This document shows positions 1 to 9,549 of a stretch of 64,000 nucleotides of DNA, one piece after another (position 1 is the stretch's first letter; each line of letters starts with the position of its first letter). The position numbers were made by a program, and so were the translations under genes. A model generated the notes under the pieces. That model made no database searches, was not told the origin of the DNA, and was given only the letters and a program-made list of their open reading frames with translations. Source of the DNA: Campylobacter showae (GTDB lineage: Bacteria > Campylobacterota > Campylobacteria > Campylobacterales > Campylobacteraceae). Location of the stretch: assembly GCF_900699785.1 (NCBI RefSeq), contig NZ_LR535679.1, positions 744,001 to 808,000 of the forward strand. The letters are read 5' to 3'.

Positions 1-3000
1 AACCTTATCGTGCTCGTCGCCTTTTATTTTTAGTACCGTATCGGCATTATCGGTGATATCTAGCACGTCCTTAGCTTTTAGGGTTAGCTCTACCGCTCCG
101 CCTGCGCCGTCGGTGCCTAGCTGTACGGCTTCAAAGCTTTCAACCTTATGATCCAAGTTGTTTACTTGGCTCAAGTCGATACTGTCGTTAAATACCAACG
201 TATCTTCGCCTAGTCCGCCGTACATCCTCTCTTGAGTCGCTTTGTATGTGACGGTGTCGTTAGCAGTGTCTTTTTCCACGTTTATCGTAGGGAAAAGGAC
301 GGTAGCGCTTTCGTTGCCGTTTTGATCCACCGTTTTAGCGGTAATATTTACCTTGTTATTGTCTTTTTCGGTATTTATTAATATATCGGTAGAAACATGA
401 CCGCGATCTATATCTTCCTGAGTCAAAGCAGGCAACTCTTTGGTTATCGTTTTGCTTGCATCGTGAGGATCGGTATAGCTCACTACGACTTTATCTCCGG
501 CTACCGTATCGTCAGGTAGGTAAACGCTTATACCCGTTGAACCCTTATCTCCGTCCTGGCTATTTTCCGCTACCGTTAGTCTGCCGTCATAGTTGGTTTC
601 TTCGCTATATCCTATCGTGCTTATATTTTGCATTTTTTCCAGGACGGCCTCATCGTTGCTTGCGACCCTATTATTGTTATACGCATCGGTTAGCGTAGCC
701 TCTACAGAAACCTTGGTTTGATCATCCGGCTTCATACTTACGTTGCGAATTCGCACTGCGCCGCCCTCTACTTCTAGAGTTTCTGATCCATCGCTGCTTA
801 CTGCTCTAAATTTCTTGACTCCGTTTGCATCTCTATACTCTTGGATAGTATATGACTTATTACTTATGCTTACGCTGCCCTCTTTAATATTAATATTTAG
901 CTTATCGCCGTTTATTATATTGCTTGGAAGTCCTACCGCGATAGTAGTTTGAGCATATCCGCGGTCTGCGGTATCTTCTATCCTGCTAATCTTACCGTCG
1001 TCATCGACATCCTCTTCAAATCTAGCAGTTAGCTCTCCGTTCCAGTCGCTATTTAGTTTATTTTTAGCTTCGGCCGTAGGAGTTTTGTCTATTCCGAATT
1101 CGTCAGAGAGTGTTGCTTTTGCAACGATTTCGGTATTGTTTTGCATAGGTACGTTTTTAATTTTTACCGTATCGTCCTCTACGTCTAGCCTTGAGCCGTC
1201 CGTACCGACAGCTTGTAGCTTGCCGTTTGATTTTTCAAAGGTATAGACCTTGTCGGCTCCGTTTATATTTACGGTTAGTTTATCTCCAGCCACTACGCCG
1301 TTAGGAAGAGTTACGCTAATCGTAGTAGTAAGAACGCTATTGTCGCTTGATGCTTCGCTTCTATCTATTACGCCGTTTCTATTAGCATTGTCTTCGTCAA
1401 AGCTTACAGATACGTTTTTATTGGTTAACTCAGGAGTTAGCTCAAGATCCTTATCTGCAACGGCCGCTTTTTGCGCTCCAGCGCTATCGACCACTTTAGC
1501 GCCGACTAAGGTTTCTTTGCCGGCTATCATAGACACGGGAACTTTTATGATGCCGTTTTTGCCGGTATCAAATTCAACCCCGTCGTTACCTCTAACCTTA
1601 TAGCTTCCATCAGGATTTACGCCTACTATAGAGAATTCTTTTGAGATATTCTCGGTAGTTCCATCCGGTTTTGGCTGTTTTATGCTAACTTGTACTTTAT
1701 CGCCGGCTACCGCATTGCTAGGGATCGTAACTAGAGCATTTGTCTTGTGGATATTGCCGTCTAGGTCTGCTTCCGTTCTAGTTAACTTACCGTTTCTGTT
1801 TACGTCTTCTTCAAAGCCCAAATAAAGAGGTCTATGTCCGGCGCCGCTTCCTAGGATCGTGCTATTAGCTGCAGACGCGGCTTTTCCGATTCCGTCTGCT
1901 CCGGTTACTTTAGCATCTACTCCAGTACTTTCGGTATCGCTGATACGTATATTTTTGATTTCTACAGTATTGTTTTGTTTTACCTCAACCTCGGTACCGT
2001 CAGCAGCCACGACTTTAAATTTCTTATTACCTGCCGGATCTTGATACTCTTTAATAGTATAAGTTCTAGTTTCAGTTACTACACCGTTATGTTTAACGTC
2101 GATATCTAGTTTGTCGCCGTTTACTATGTTGCTAGGCAGTTTTACGGTAGCGGTAGTTACGCCGCTTTGAGCATTTTCGCCGGCAGAAATAGACCCGTCG
2201 TTGTTTTCGTCTTCGGTAAATGCCACATACATATCGTCATAAAGAGGTGTTATTTCGCTGTTATTTTTAGCAGCTGCTTTACCGCCTTTACCATCTGAAA
2301 CATCGGCCTCTACTACGGTTTTGTATCCCTCATCCATAGTTACGCCTACTTGTACCGTATAGTCTTTTTTAACCTCAACCTCGGTACCGTCGGCAGCCAC
2401 ACCCTTAAAGCGCTTATTTCCGTCGGCGTCTTGATATGACTGAAGAGTATATGTTTTAGTTTGACTCGTCTCGCCTGAAGTTTCGGCTTTATTTTTTACG
2501 GTAATATTTAACTTATCGCCGTCAACTATGTTGTCAGGAAGCTTTATGCTTGCCGTAGTTTTATGGATCTGCGTATTACCGCCCTCAGCGCTTTCGGCTC
2601 TTGATATGGTTAAATTTTGATTAACGTCTTTATCAAATTTAACTTCCATAGCATCTAGATTGTTGATTATATTATCTTTAGTAGCACTAGCCTTCTCTAT
2701 ACCTCTAGCATCTGATATCTCGGCTTCTACGGTAGTTTTGTGATCTGTGCGCATACGAACGTTTTTTATCTCGAAACTATTTTTTGTTTTCATGTCTACG
2801 TAGCTACCGGTATCATTATCTTTGAGTCTCGTTACAGCATTGCTCTTGTTGTTATTTTTCTCGATAGTGTAGTGTTTAACGGTATCTATATATGATCCGT
2901 CAGCCCGAGGTTCTTTAATTGTAACTGTTAGCTTATCGCCGTTAACCGCATTGTTTGGAATTTTAATCGTTACGGTTGTCGTGTATTCACTGCTCGTGTG

Positions 3001-6000
3001 TCCAGCAACCGTTCTATCCGTAACCTTTCCGCCTTTAGCGTCTTCAAAAATCACGCCCGGTTCTTTTATAGCCTCGATGCTGATTTTCGCCTCGGCAGTT
3101 TTGTCGGGTTGCGGTTCAGAGTATTGCACGGTAGCCGTTATTTTCGTATCTTGATTTGATCTTACGTCGAGATCTTTGTACTCAAATTTATAGAGCTCGT
3201 CGTCTGTTCTTAGATCGGAGATCGGCTTATTAGATTTTCTAGGTAAAATATCGCTGCTATCAGCGTCATTTTTTATAGACTCTATAACGCCTTGCGCATT
3301 TAATTTAATAGTATACGTTTTTGTAACTACGCCTTTGCCAGGTTCCTCAACCTTCAAGACTAGTTTATCGCCGTCTTTAACGTTGTAAGGTATAGTTATA
3401 GTAGCGTTAGTTTCGTTTACGTTTTGATCAGTCATACCGTCTGCCCTAGATAGTATCTTAGCTCCTGATGCCTGTACCTTGCTAGGTTTTTCATTAAATT
3501 CTACGCCTATATTGCCGTCATAGAATGTTACTTCTGCATTGTTTGAATCTTCGCTCTTCTGATCGCCGTTACCGTGATCTACGACTCTAGCTATAACTCC
3601 GGTTTTTACCCCAGGAGCTACCTTAGCCATGCCGTCTATTACCATCGCTCGCCCATTGTCAATATGTTCTTGCTTGATTACTTCTATTCTTTCCTCTGTA
3701 GTTACGTTACCGTTTTTGTCAGTATATGTCATAGTGATTTTCATATCATCGCCGGCTCTTGCATCCTCAGGGATAGTAATTTTTACTGTCGTGAAATTTA
3801 AATTCCCATCTCTTATATTTTCAGAAGGAGTTAAGATTTGGTCTCCGTTGTAATTCTCAGGCAAGTAAACTACCGGATTTACATCCAATCTTAACGTATC
3901 GCTAGAACTTGGGCTTTCGTTGCCTATCGAGTTAGTTATAGTTGCAGATACAGTAGTTGATCCACTATTGGACATCTTATTGGTTTGGATTTGCAACGAG
4001 TAGCCGTGATCTTTAATATCTTGAGTAATAGTTACGCTTTGTGTTGTTTTCGTGCCGTCTGGATTAGTAACGGTAATTTTTAGAGTATCTCCTAATGTGG
4101 CGTCCGAAGGTACGGTAATCTTAGCTTCGGTAACTTTTTTATCGCCGTCATGTTTATTTTCAGAATAGCTAAGCAACCCGCTGTTATCCAAGTCTTCCGT
4201 AAATATAACCGTAGGGGCCGCGGGCGTGGTAGTATCAAATCTAACGCTATCGCTACCTCTTGGGCTTTCGTTGCCTATTTGGTTGGTTATAGTTGCAGAT
4301 ACAGTAGAGACTCTTCCGTCCTGGACAGGAACCGTTTTATCGGCAGTGCTATTATCCATGATATAGCCGTTAGTTTTCATATCTTGAGTAATAGTTACGC
4401 TGTGCGTTCTTTGAGTACCGTCGGGATTCGTAACGGTAACGTTTAGAGTATCTCCTGCTACGGCATTTGCAGGTATTTCGATCTTAGCCGTCGTAGTGTT
4501 AGGATCTATTCCGTTTTCATTTCTATTTAAAATTCCGTCGTTATTAGTATCTTCGGTTATAGTAACGATCGGAGCTGAAGTGGTTGTAGTATCAAATCTA
4601 ACGCTATCGCTACCTCTTGGGCTTTCGTTGCCTATTTGGTTGGTTATAGTTGCAGATACAGTAGAGACTCTTCCGTCCTGGACAGGAACCGTTTTATCGG
4701 CAGTGCTATTATCCATGATATAGCCGTTAGTTTTCATATCTTGAGTAATAGTTACGCTGTGCGTTCTTTGAGTACCGTCGGGATTCGTAACGGTAACGTT
4801 TAGAGTATCTCCTGCTACGGCATTTGCAGGTATTTCGATCTTAGCCGTCGTAGTGTTAGGATCTATTCCGTTTTCATTTCTATTTAAAATTCCGTCGTTA
4901 TTAGTATCTTCGGTTATAGTAACGATCGGAGCTGAAGTGGTTGTAGTATCAAATCTAACGCTATCGCTACCTCTTGGGCTTTCGTTGCCTATTTGGTTGG
5001 TTATAGTTGCAGATACAGTAGAGACTCTTCCGTCCTGGACAGGAACCGTTTTATCGGCAGTGCTATTATCCATGATATAGCCGTTAGTTTTCATATCTTG
5101 AGTAATAGTTACGCTGTGCGTTCTTTGAGTACCGTCGGGATTCGTAACGGTAACGTTTAGAGTATCTCCTGCTACGGCATTTGCAGGTATTTCGATCTTA
5201 GCCGTCGTAGTGTTAGGATCTATTCCGTTTTCATTTCTATTTAAAATTCCGTCGTTATTAGTATCTTCGGTTATAGTAACGATCGGAGCTGAAGTGGTTG
5301 TAGTATCAAATCTAACGCTATCGCTACCTCTTGGGCTTTCGTTGCCTATTTGGTTGGTTATAGTTGCAGATACAGTAGAGACTCTTCCGTCCTGGACAGG
5401 AACCGTTTTATCGGCAGTGCTATTATCCATGATATAGCCGTTAGTTTTCATATCTTGAGTAATAGTTACGCTGTGCGTTCTTTGAGTACCGTCGGGATTC
5501 GTAACGGTAACGTTTAGAGTATCTCCTGCTACGGCATTTGCAGGTATTTCGATCTTAGCCGTCGTAGTGTTAGGATCTATTCCGTTTTCATTTCTATTTA
5601 AAATTCCGTCGTTATTAGTATCTTCGGTTATAGTAACGATCGGAGCTGAAGTGGTTGTAGTATCAAATCTAACGCTATCGCTACCTCTTGGGCTTTCGTT
5701 GCCTATTTGGTTGGTTATAGTTGCAGATACAGTAGAGACTCTTCCGTCCTGGACAGGAACCGTTTTATCGGCAGTGCTATTATCCATGATATAGCCGTTA
5801 GTTTTCATATCTTGAGTAATAGTTACGCTGTGCGTTCTTTGAGTACCGTCGGGATTCGTAACGGTAACGTTTAGAGTATCTCCTGCTACGGCATTTGCAG
5901 GTATTTCGATCTTAGCCGTCGTAGTGTTAGGATCTATTCCGTTTTCATTTCTATTTAAAATTCCGTCGTTATTAGTATCTTCGGTTATAGTAACGATCGG

Positions 6001-6867
6001 AGCTGAAGTGGTTGTAGTATCAAATCTAACGCTATCGCTACCTCTTGGGCTTTCGTTGCCTATTTGGTTGGTTATAGTTGCAGATACAGTAGAGACTCTT
6101 CCGTCCTGGACAGGAACCGTTTTATCGGCAGTGCTATTATCCATGATATAGCCGTTAGTTTTCATATCTTGAGTAATAGTTACGCTGTGCGTTCTTTGAG
6201 TACCGTCGGGATTCGTAACGGTAACGTTTAGAGTATCTCCTGCTACGGCATTTGCAGGTATTTCGATCTTAGCCGTCGTAGTGTTAGGATCTATTCCGTT
6301 TTCATTTCTATTTAAAATTCCGTCGTTATTAGTATCTTCGGTTATAGTAACGATCGGAGCTGAAGTGGTTGTAAGGTCTGGTCTGCTGCCACCAACGCCG
6401 GAAGTAAATTGATACGGATTTATATTATTTACCGCGTTGTCTAAATTTCCGTACATAGCATTAACGTTAGATATGTGTCCGCCTTGTAAAAATGAAACTT
6501 GGCTCAAGCTAACGCCGTCAGAAGAAGCGACAGAGCCGCCGCCCGCAGCAGTCTCTTCCAAATCTTGAAGCTGCATGCCGTTAAGTAGGGCTTGTTGAAT
6601 AGCAGAAACGTCGGCTACGGCTTCACCGCCGAAACCCTCGTTAATTACCGCACTTTGATCAAGCGACAAAGTATCCTCGCCCACGAGAGCGACTTCTTTA
6701 CCGTTATTTAGCTCTATTACTACTTTTGCAGTAGGGCTATCGGTCTTTATAACCTCTCCTAAGTATACCACGTCTCCTATGTTTAGCGTTCTTTTGTTAC
6801 CGCTACTATCTACCGCCGTAGCTGCGCCGCCGCTTATATCTTTTATGATACCTACTTTGTTTGCCAT
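1..6867 (-). CDS. LapA/Bap-type giant surface adhesin, N-terminal part (runs off the window)
   Basis: An uninterrupted frame of at least 2,289 codons that starts at ATG 6867 and leaves the window at position 1, so the C-terminus is missing. The first ~130 residues (MANKVGIIKDISGGAA...) resemble the retention module of LapA-type adhesins secreted by type I systems. A TAAG motif lies at residues 106-109, where the LapG protease cuts LapA in Pseudomonas fluorescens. Six identical 119-residue Ig-like repeats follow, then a long run of diverged ~100-residue domains with conserved motifs such as AGDTLNVTV, NGDKLNITV and EDVNRNG. Near the window edge comes YGGLGEDTLVF, an RTX/cadherin-like element seen near the C-terminal part of such proteins. 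Known of the family: cell-surface biofilm adhesins kept in the outer membrane until proteolysis. The type I exporter and any LapD/LapG partners are not in the window. Family assignment is firm; ligand unknown. Confidence 0.88.
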   Translation of the reverse strand, partial: MANKVGIIKDISGGAATAVDSSGNKRTLNIGDVVYLGEVIKTDSPTAKVVIELNNGKEVALVGEDTLSLDQSAVINEGFGGEAVADVSAIQQALLNGMQLQDLEETAAGGGSVASSDGVSLSQVSFLQGGHISNVNAMYGNLDNAVNNINPYQFTSGVGGSRPDLTTTSAPIVTITEDTNNDGILNRNENGIDPNTTTAKIEIPANAVAGDTLNVTVTNPDGTQRTHSVTITQDMKTNGYIMDNSTADKTVPVQDGRVSTVSATITNQIGNESPRGSDSVRFDTTTTSAPIVTITEDTNNDGILNRNENGIDPNTTTAKIEIPANAVAGDTLNVTVTNPDGTQRTHSVTITQDMKTNGYIMDNSTADKTVPVQDGRVSTVSATITNQIGNESPRGSDSVRFDTTTTSAPIVTITEDTNNDGILNRNENGIDPNTTTAKIEIPANAVAGDTLNVTVTNPDGTQRTHSVTITQDMKTNGYIMDNSTADKTVPVQDGRVSTVSATITNQIGNESPRGSDSVRFDTTTTSAPIVTITEDTNNDGILNRNENGIDPNTTTAKIEIPANAVAGDTLNVTVTNPDGTQRTHSVTITQDMKTNGYIMDNSTADKTVPVQDGRVSTVSATITNQIGNESPRGSDSVRFDTTTTSAPIVTITEDTNNDGILNRNENGIDPNTTTAKIEIPANAVAGDTLNVTVTNPDGTQRTHSVTITQDMKTNGYIMDNSTADKTVPVQDGRVSTVSATITNQIGNESPRGSDSVRFDTTTTSAPIVTITEDTNNDGILNRNENGIDPNTTTAKIEIPANAVAGDTLNVTVTNPDGTQRTHSVTITQDMKTNGYIMDNSTADKTVPVQDGRVSTVSATITNQIGNESPRGSDSVRFDTTTPAAPTVIFTEDLDNSGLLSYSENKHDGDKKVTEAKITVPSDATLGDTLKITVTNPDGTKTTQSVTITQDIKDHGYSLQIQTNKMSNSGSTTVSATITNSIGNESPSSSDTLRLDVNPVVYLPENYNGDQILTPSENIRDGNLNFTTVKITIPEDARAGDDMKITMTYTDKNGNVTTEERIEVIKQEHIDNGRAMVIDGMAKVAPGVKTGVIARVVDHGNGDQKSEDSNNAEVTFYDGNIGVEFNEKPSKVQASGAKILSRADGMTDQNVNETNATITIPYNVKDGDKLVLKVEEPGKGVVTKTYTIKLNAQGVIESIKNDADSSDILPRKSNKPISDLRTDDELYKFEYKDLDVRSNQDTKITATVQYSEPQPDKTAEAKISIEAIKEPGVIFEDAKGGKVTDRTVAGHTSSEYTTTVTIKIPNNAVNGDKLTVTIKEPRADGSYIDTVKHYTIEKNNNKSNAVTRLKDNDTGSYVDMKTKNSFEIKNVRMRTDHKTTVEAEISDARGIEKASATKDNIINNLDAMEVKFDKDVNQNLTISRAESAEGGNTQIHKTTASIKLPDNIVDGDKLNITVKNKAETSGETSQTKTYTLQSYQDADGNKRFKGVAADGTEVEVKKDYTVQVGVTMDEGYKTVVEADVSDGKGGKAAAKNNSEITPLYDDMYVAFTEDENNDGSISAGENAQSGVTTATVKLPSNIVNGDKLDIDVKHNGVVTETRTYTIKEYQDPAGNKKFKVVAADGTEVEVKQNNTVEIKNIRISDTESTGVDAKVTGADGIGKAASAANSTILGSGAGHRPLYLGFEEDVNRNGKLTRTEADLDGNIHKTNALVTIPSNAVAGDKVQVSIKQPKPDGTTENISKEFSIVGVNPDGSYKVRGNDGVEFDTGKNGIIKVPVSMIAGKETLVGAKVVDSAGAQKAAVADKDLELTPELTNKNVSVSFDEDNANRNGVIDRSEASSDNSVLTTTISVTLPNGVVAGDKLTVNINGADKVYTFEKSNGKLQAVGTDGSRLDVEDDTVKIKNVPMQNNTEIVAKATLSDEFGIDKTPTAEAKNKLNSDWNGELTARFEEDVDDDGKISRIEDTADRGYAQTTIAVGLPSNIINGDKLNINIKEGSVSISNKSYTIQEYRDANGVKKFRAVSSDGSETLEVEGGAVRIRNVSMKPDDQTKVSVEATLTDAYNNNRVASNDEAVLEKMQNISTIGYSEETNYDGRLTVAENSQDGDKGSTGISVYLPDDTVAGDKVVVSYTDPHDASKTITKELPALTQEDIDRGHVSTDILINTEKDNNKVNITAKTVDQNGNESATVLFPTINVEKDTANDTVTYKATQERMYGGLGEDTLVFNDSIDLSQVNNLDHKVESFEAVQLGTDGAGGAVELTLKAKDVLDITDNADTVLKIKGDEHDKV
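4229..6370 (-). repeat. Six perfect tandem 357-bp repeats inside the adhesin gene
   Basis: Six consecutive copies of a 357-bp unit (119 codons, so the frame is kept) that appear nucleotide-identical when read copy by copy. The neighbouring repeat at lower coordinates (about 3860-4228) encodes a related but clearly diverged domain. Perfect identity over 2.1 kb suggests recent expansion or homogenisation. The copy number could differ between cells and could be mis-assembled from short reads. Confidence 0.95.
6541..6552 (-). other. Putative LapG-type cleavage motif (TAAG codons)
   Basis: These codons encode Thr-Ala-Ala-Gly at residues 106-109 of the adhesin, directly before a Gly/Ser-rich linker. 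In P. fluorescens LapA the di-alanine in a TAAG motif at almost the same residue number is the LapG cleavage site. Cleavage here is inferred from that similarity. Confidence 0.6.
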
Positions 6868-6980
6868 TGTTTTCCTTAGTATAAATTTTGATTTACGGGC
6901 GGATTATACATATATTCTATGCAAAAATCTATTGTACCGAAGTACAATATGAGCCACATATTATGCTTTACAAATTTAAA

Positions 6981-7009
6981 AAGTAATATGCTAAATTTGC
7001 ATATTACTT
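6981..7009. promoter_or_regulatory. Palindromic operator upstream of fdhF (ATATGC-N7-GCATAT class)
   Basis: A perfect inverted repeat with 11-bp arms, AAGTAATATGC and its complement, around a 7-nt centre (taaattt). It lies between the divergent adhesin and fdhF genes, about 56 bp upstream of the probable fdhF -10 box. The core recurs in the fdhAB, tup and fdhD control regions. Regulator inferred to be the ModE-like protein at 19196-19936. Confidence 0.7.
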
Positions 7010-7064
7010 AAATAATTCTTAAAATTTTATACTAATTTTAAAACTAAATTTATATTTGCCGTTG

Positions 7065-7104
7065 TATAATAATCTCATAAATTTCAGTAATACCAGAAAG
7101 GAGC
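7065..7104 (+). promoter_or_regulatory. Probable fdhF -10 box and ribosome binding site
   Basis: TATAAT at 7065-7070 is a good -10 box. AAAGGAG around 7096-7102 lies just ahead of the ATG at 7109 and fixes the start. No convincing -35 was seen, which would suit an activator binding the palindrome upstream. Confidence 0.55.
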
Positions 7105-7108
7105 GAAA

Positions 7109-9352
7109 ATGGAAGAGATCGTAAAGACCACCTGTCCATATTGCGGTACGGGCTGCGGCATCGATCTTATCGTGCGAAACGGTAGAATCGTAGATGCCAA
7201 ACCTAGCAAAGACCACCACGTAAACGACGGCGAGCTTTGCTTAAAAGGAATGTTCGGATGGGAGTTCGTAAACTCTCCTAAACGCTTAAGCCGACCGATG
7301 ATGAGAAAGCTAAACGGCGTCTACGACAAGCACGGAGAGCTTGAAGAAGTGAGTTTTGAGGAGGTTTATGATTTCCTAGCGGATAAATTTAAATCCACCG
7401 TCGCAAAATACGGTCCAAGCTCAATCATGGGCTTTAGCTCTGCGCGCTCAAATAACGAAGATAACTACGTTTTCCAGAAATTTTTCCGCGCCCAGGGCAG
7501 CAACAACGTCGATCACTGCGCCCGTCTTTGACACGCTCCTACAGTGGCAGGTCTTGCCAGCACGCTAGGAAACGGAACGATGACGAACGATTTGGTCGAA
7601 TTTGCGACTGACACGGACGTATTTTTACTCATCGGTACCAACACGAGCGAGTGCCACCCGATCATCGCTATGCAGATGCAGCGCGGCCTTCAGCGCGGTG
7701 CAAAGATGATCGTCGTAGATCCAAAGCGCACCGATATGGCTAAAAAAGCCGATATTTTCTTGCAAATCCCGATCGGAGCGAATATCAAAACGCTAAATAC
7801 GATGATGCACGTAATCATCGCCGAAAATTTGCAAGATAGCGAATTTATTGAGAAGTACTCCGAGGGATTTGAATATCTAAAAGAAGCGGTCAAGGACTTT
7901 ACGCCTGAGCGTTTCGAGCGCGAAATCGGCATAAAAAAGGAGCTCATCATAGAAGCAGCTAGGATGTATGCTAAAGCAGGCGCGGCGGCGATTTGCTACA
8001 CGATGGGCATCACGCAGTTTAGCGACGGCACGTCAAACGTCTTTTCGCTATCAAATTTAGCCGTTTTAACGGGAAATTTAGGCAAAAAGGGCGCGGGCGT
8101 AAATCCTCTGCGCGGTCAAAACAACGTCCAAGGCGCATGCGACATGGGCGCGCTGCCTAACGTCATCCCGGCCGGCGCGGTAAACAGCCCTTATGCGCAG
8201 GAGCAAGCGCGCAAAGTATGGCACTTTGAGCTAAATCCGGTTCCGGGCTTTAAGCTAACGCAAGCACCCGATAAAATGGATAGCGGCGAGTTAAAAGTCC
8301 TCTACGTCTATGGCGAAAACCCCGTAATGAGCGATCCTTGGACCGAGCACTTCGTCCACGCCGTACATCACCTAGACTGCTTTATCGTGCAGGATCTTTT
8401 CTTTACCGAGAGCGCACACAAGGCCGACGTGGTGCTACCTGCCGCGGGCTGGGGCGAAAAGGACGGAACCTTTATCAACACCTCTCGCCGCGTCCAACGC
8501 ACGCGCAAAGCTAGCGAACCCGTTAGCGGCGTGGAGCCTGATTGGAAGGTCGTTTGCAATATCGCAAACCGCATGGGGCTAGAGGGGTTTGACTTTGCGA
8601 GCCCTGAGCAAATTTGGAACGAGCTAAGAGAGCTTATGCCTAAATTTTTCGGCGGTATCAGCTACTATAGACTAGGCAAACTAGGCGGCATCAGCTGGCC
8701 GTGCCCCGACGAGGAGCACCCTGGTACGCCCGTGCTTTACGCAGATCACAAGTCCATGCTGCCTGGCGGTAAATTCCGCTTCGCGCCGGTTCTGTACCTA
8801 GACGATAAAGAGGAGCGCGCAAAGGCCGAGGCCGAATTTAGAACCAAGATGAATATCCCGGACAGCTATCCAGTCGGTAGCGGCGCGCTTAGTGAAGTGC
8901 CCGACGAGGTATATCCGTGCCTATTTACGACCGGACGCAAGGTCTATCACTACCACACCGGCACGATGACTAGAGAGTGTCCAGCCCTTGAATACGGCGC
9001 GGGAGTCGAGGGCGCGCTCATAGAGGTAAGCCCCGATATCGCTCGCGAGAGGGAGCTAGAGGAGGGCTGCTACGCGCTCGTACAAAACAAACGCGGCCAG
9101 ATCGCGGCCAAACTGCGCGTAAATCCAGATCTAAAAGAAGGTACGATATTTACGACCTTCCACTACAGCGAGGCTGACGGTAACGAGCTAGCCAACGCCG
9201 GCGATCCGGATCCGCTCTCAGGCATCACGCCGCTAAAGATGACGATAGCAAATATCAGGCGTCTAAGCGAGGAGGAATTTATCAAATTTAGAGAGCAAAA
9301 CGAGATGTCGATGCACTCGGCAAATCCGTATTTGTCTCCTGTTAGAGCGTAA
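7109..9352 (+). CDS. fdhF: Selenocysteine formate dehydrogenase, FDH-H type (UGA at 7529-7531 read as Sec)
   Basis: A 747-residue molybdopterin oxidoreductase that oxidises formate to CO2. The frame is interrupted once, by TGA at 7529-7531 in the context DHCARL-U-HAPTVAGL, exactly where this family has its active-site Sec or Cys. The frame continues unchanged to TAA at 9352, so this is one gene and not two. The N-terminus carries the 4Fe-4S motif CPYCGTGCG and has no Tat signal, so the enzyme is cytoplasmic like E. coli FdhF. The ~750-residue length fits FDH-H. No HycB-like partner or hydrogenase gene is adjacent; a partner is expected elsewhere. The last ~150 residues form the dinucleotide-binding domain (FTTGRKVYHYHTGTMTR). 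Transcribed divergently from the adhesin and convergently with fdhAB. Confidence 0.93.
7529..7559 (+). promoter_or_regulatory. Sec codon and bacterial SECIS-like hairpin of fdhF
   Basis: UGA is followed, after 13 nt, by a perfect 5-bp stem TGGCA/TGCCA with the loop GGTCT (7545-7559). The apical AGGUCU resembles that of the E. coli fdhF SECIS element, which SelB binds. The second formate dehydrogenase here has the same spacing and stem length. Confidence 0.8.
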
Positions 9353-9356
9353 ATTT

Positions 9357-9378
9357 AGGGCGGGAGGCCGCCCTTTTT
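9357..9378 (+). terminator. Rho-independent terminator after fdhF
   Basis: AGGGCGG / CCGCCCT, a 7-bp GC-rich stem with a 4-nt loop, ends in TTTTT a few bases after the fdhF stop codon. Confidence 0.85.
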
Positions 9379-9549
9379 CTACTTAATTTTATCCATTTTT
9401 ATTTTAAATTTGCCTGCATTCAAATTTGACGAACTATCCGTGTAAAATTTAATGAAATCAAAGAAGTGTGAGTCAAATTTGACGCAGACAAACCGCGTCA
9501 AATTTGATGAGATTAATCGCCCCGCCAAATTTGTGCGGAGCGGATAAAT

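Noticed and set aside
4496..6151. Five identical 75-residue plus-strand frames at 357-bp intervals
   Set aside because: They lie opposite the repeats of the adhesin gene and are mirror frames created by the tandem repeats, with no start signals of their own.
4229..6370. CRISPR-like array
   Set aside because: The 357-bp units are contiguous, without spacers, in frame, and encode Ig-like domains.
7529..7544. fdhF as a frameshifted or split pseudogene
   Set aside because: The interruption is a single in-frame TGA at the family's Sec/Cys position with a SECIS-like hairpin after it.
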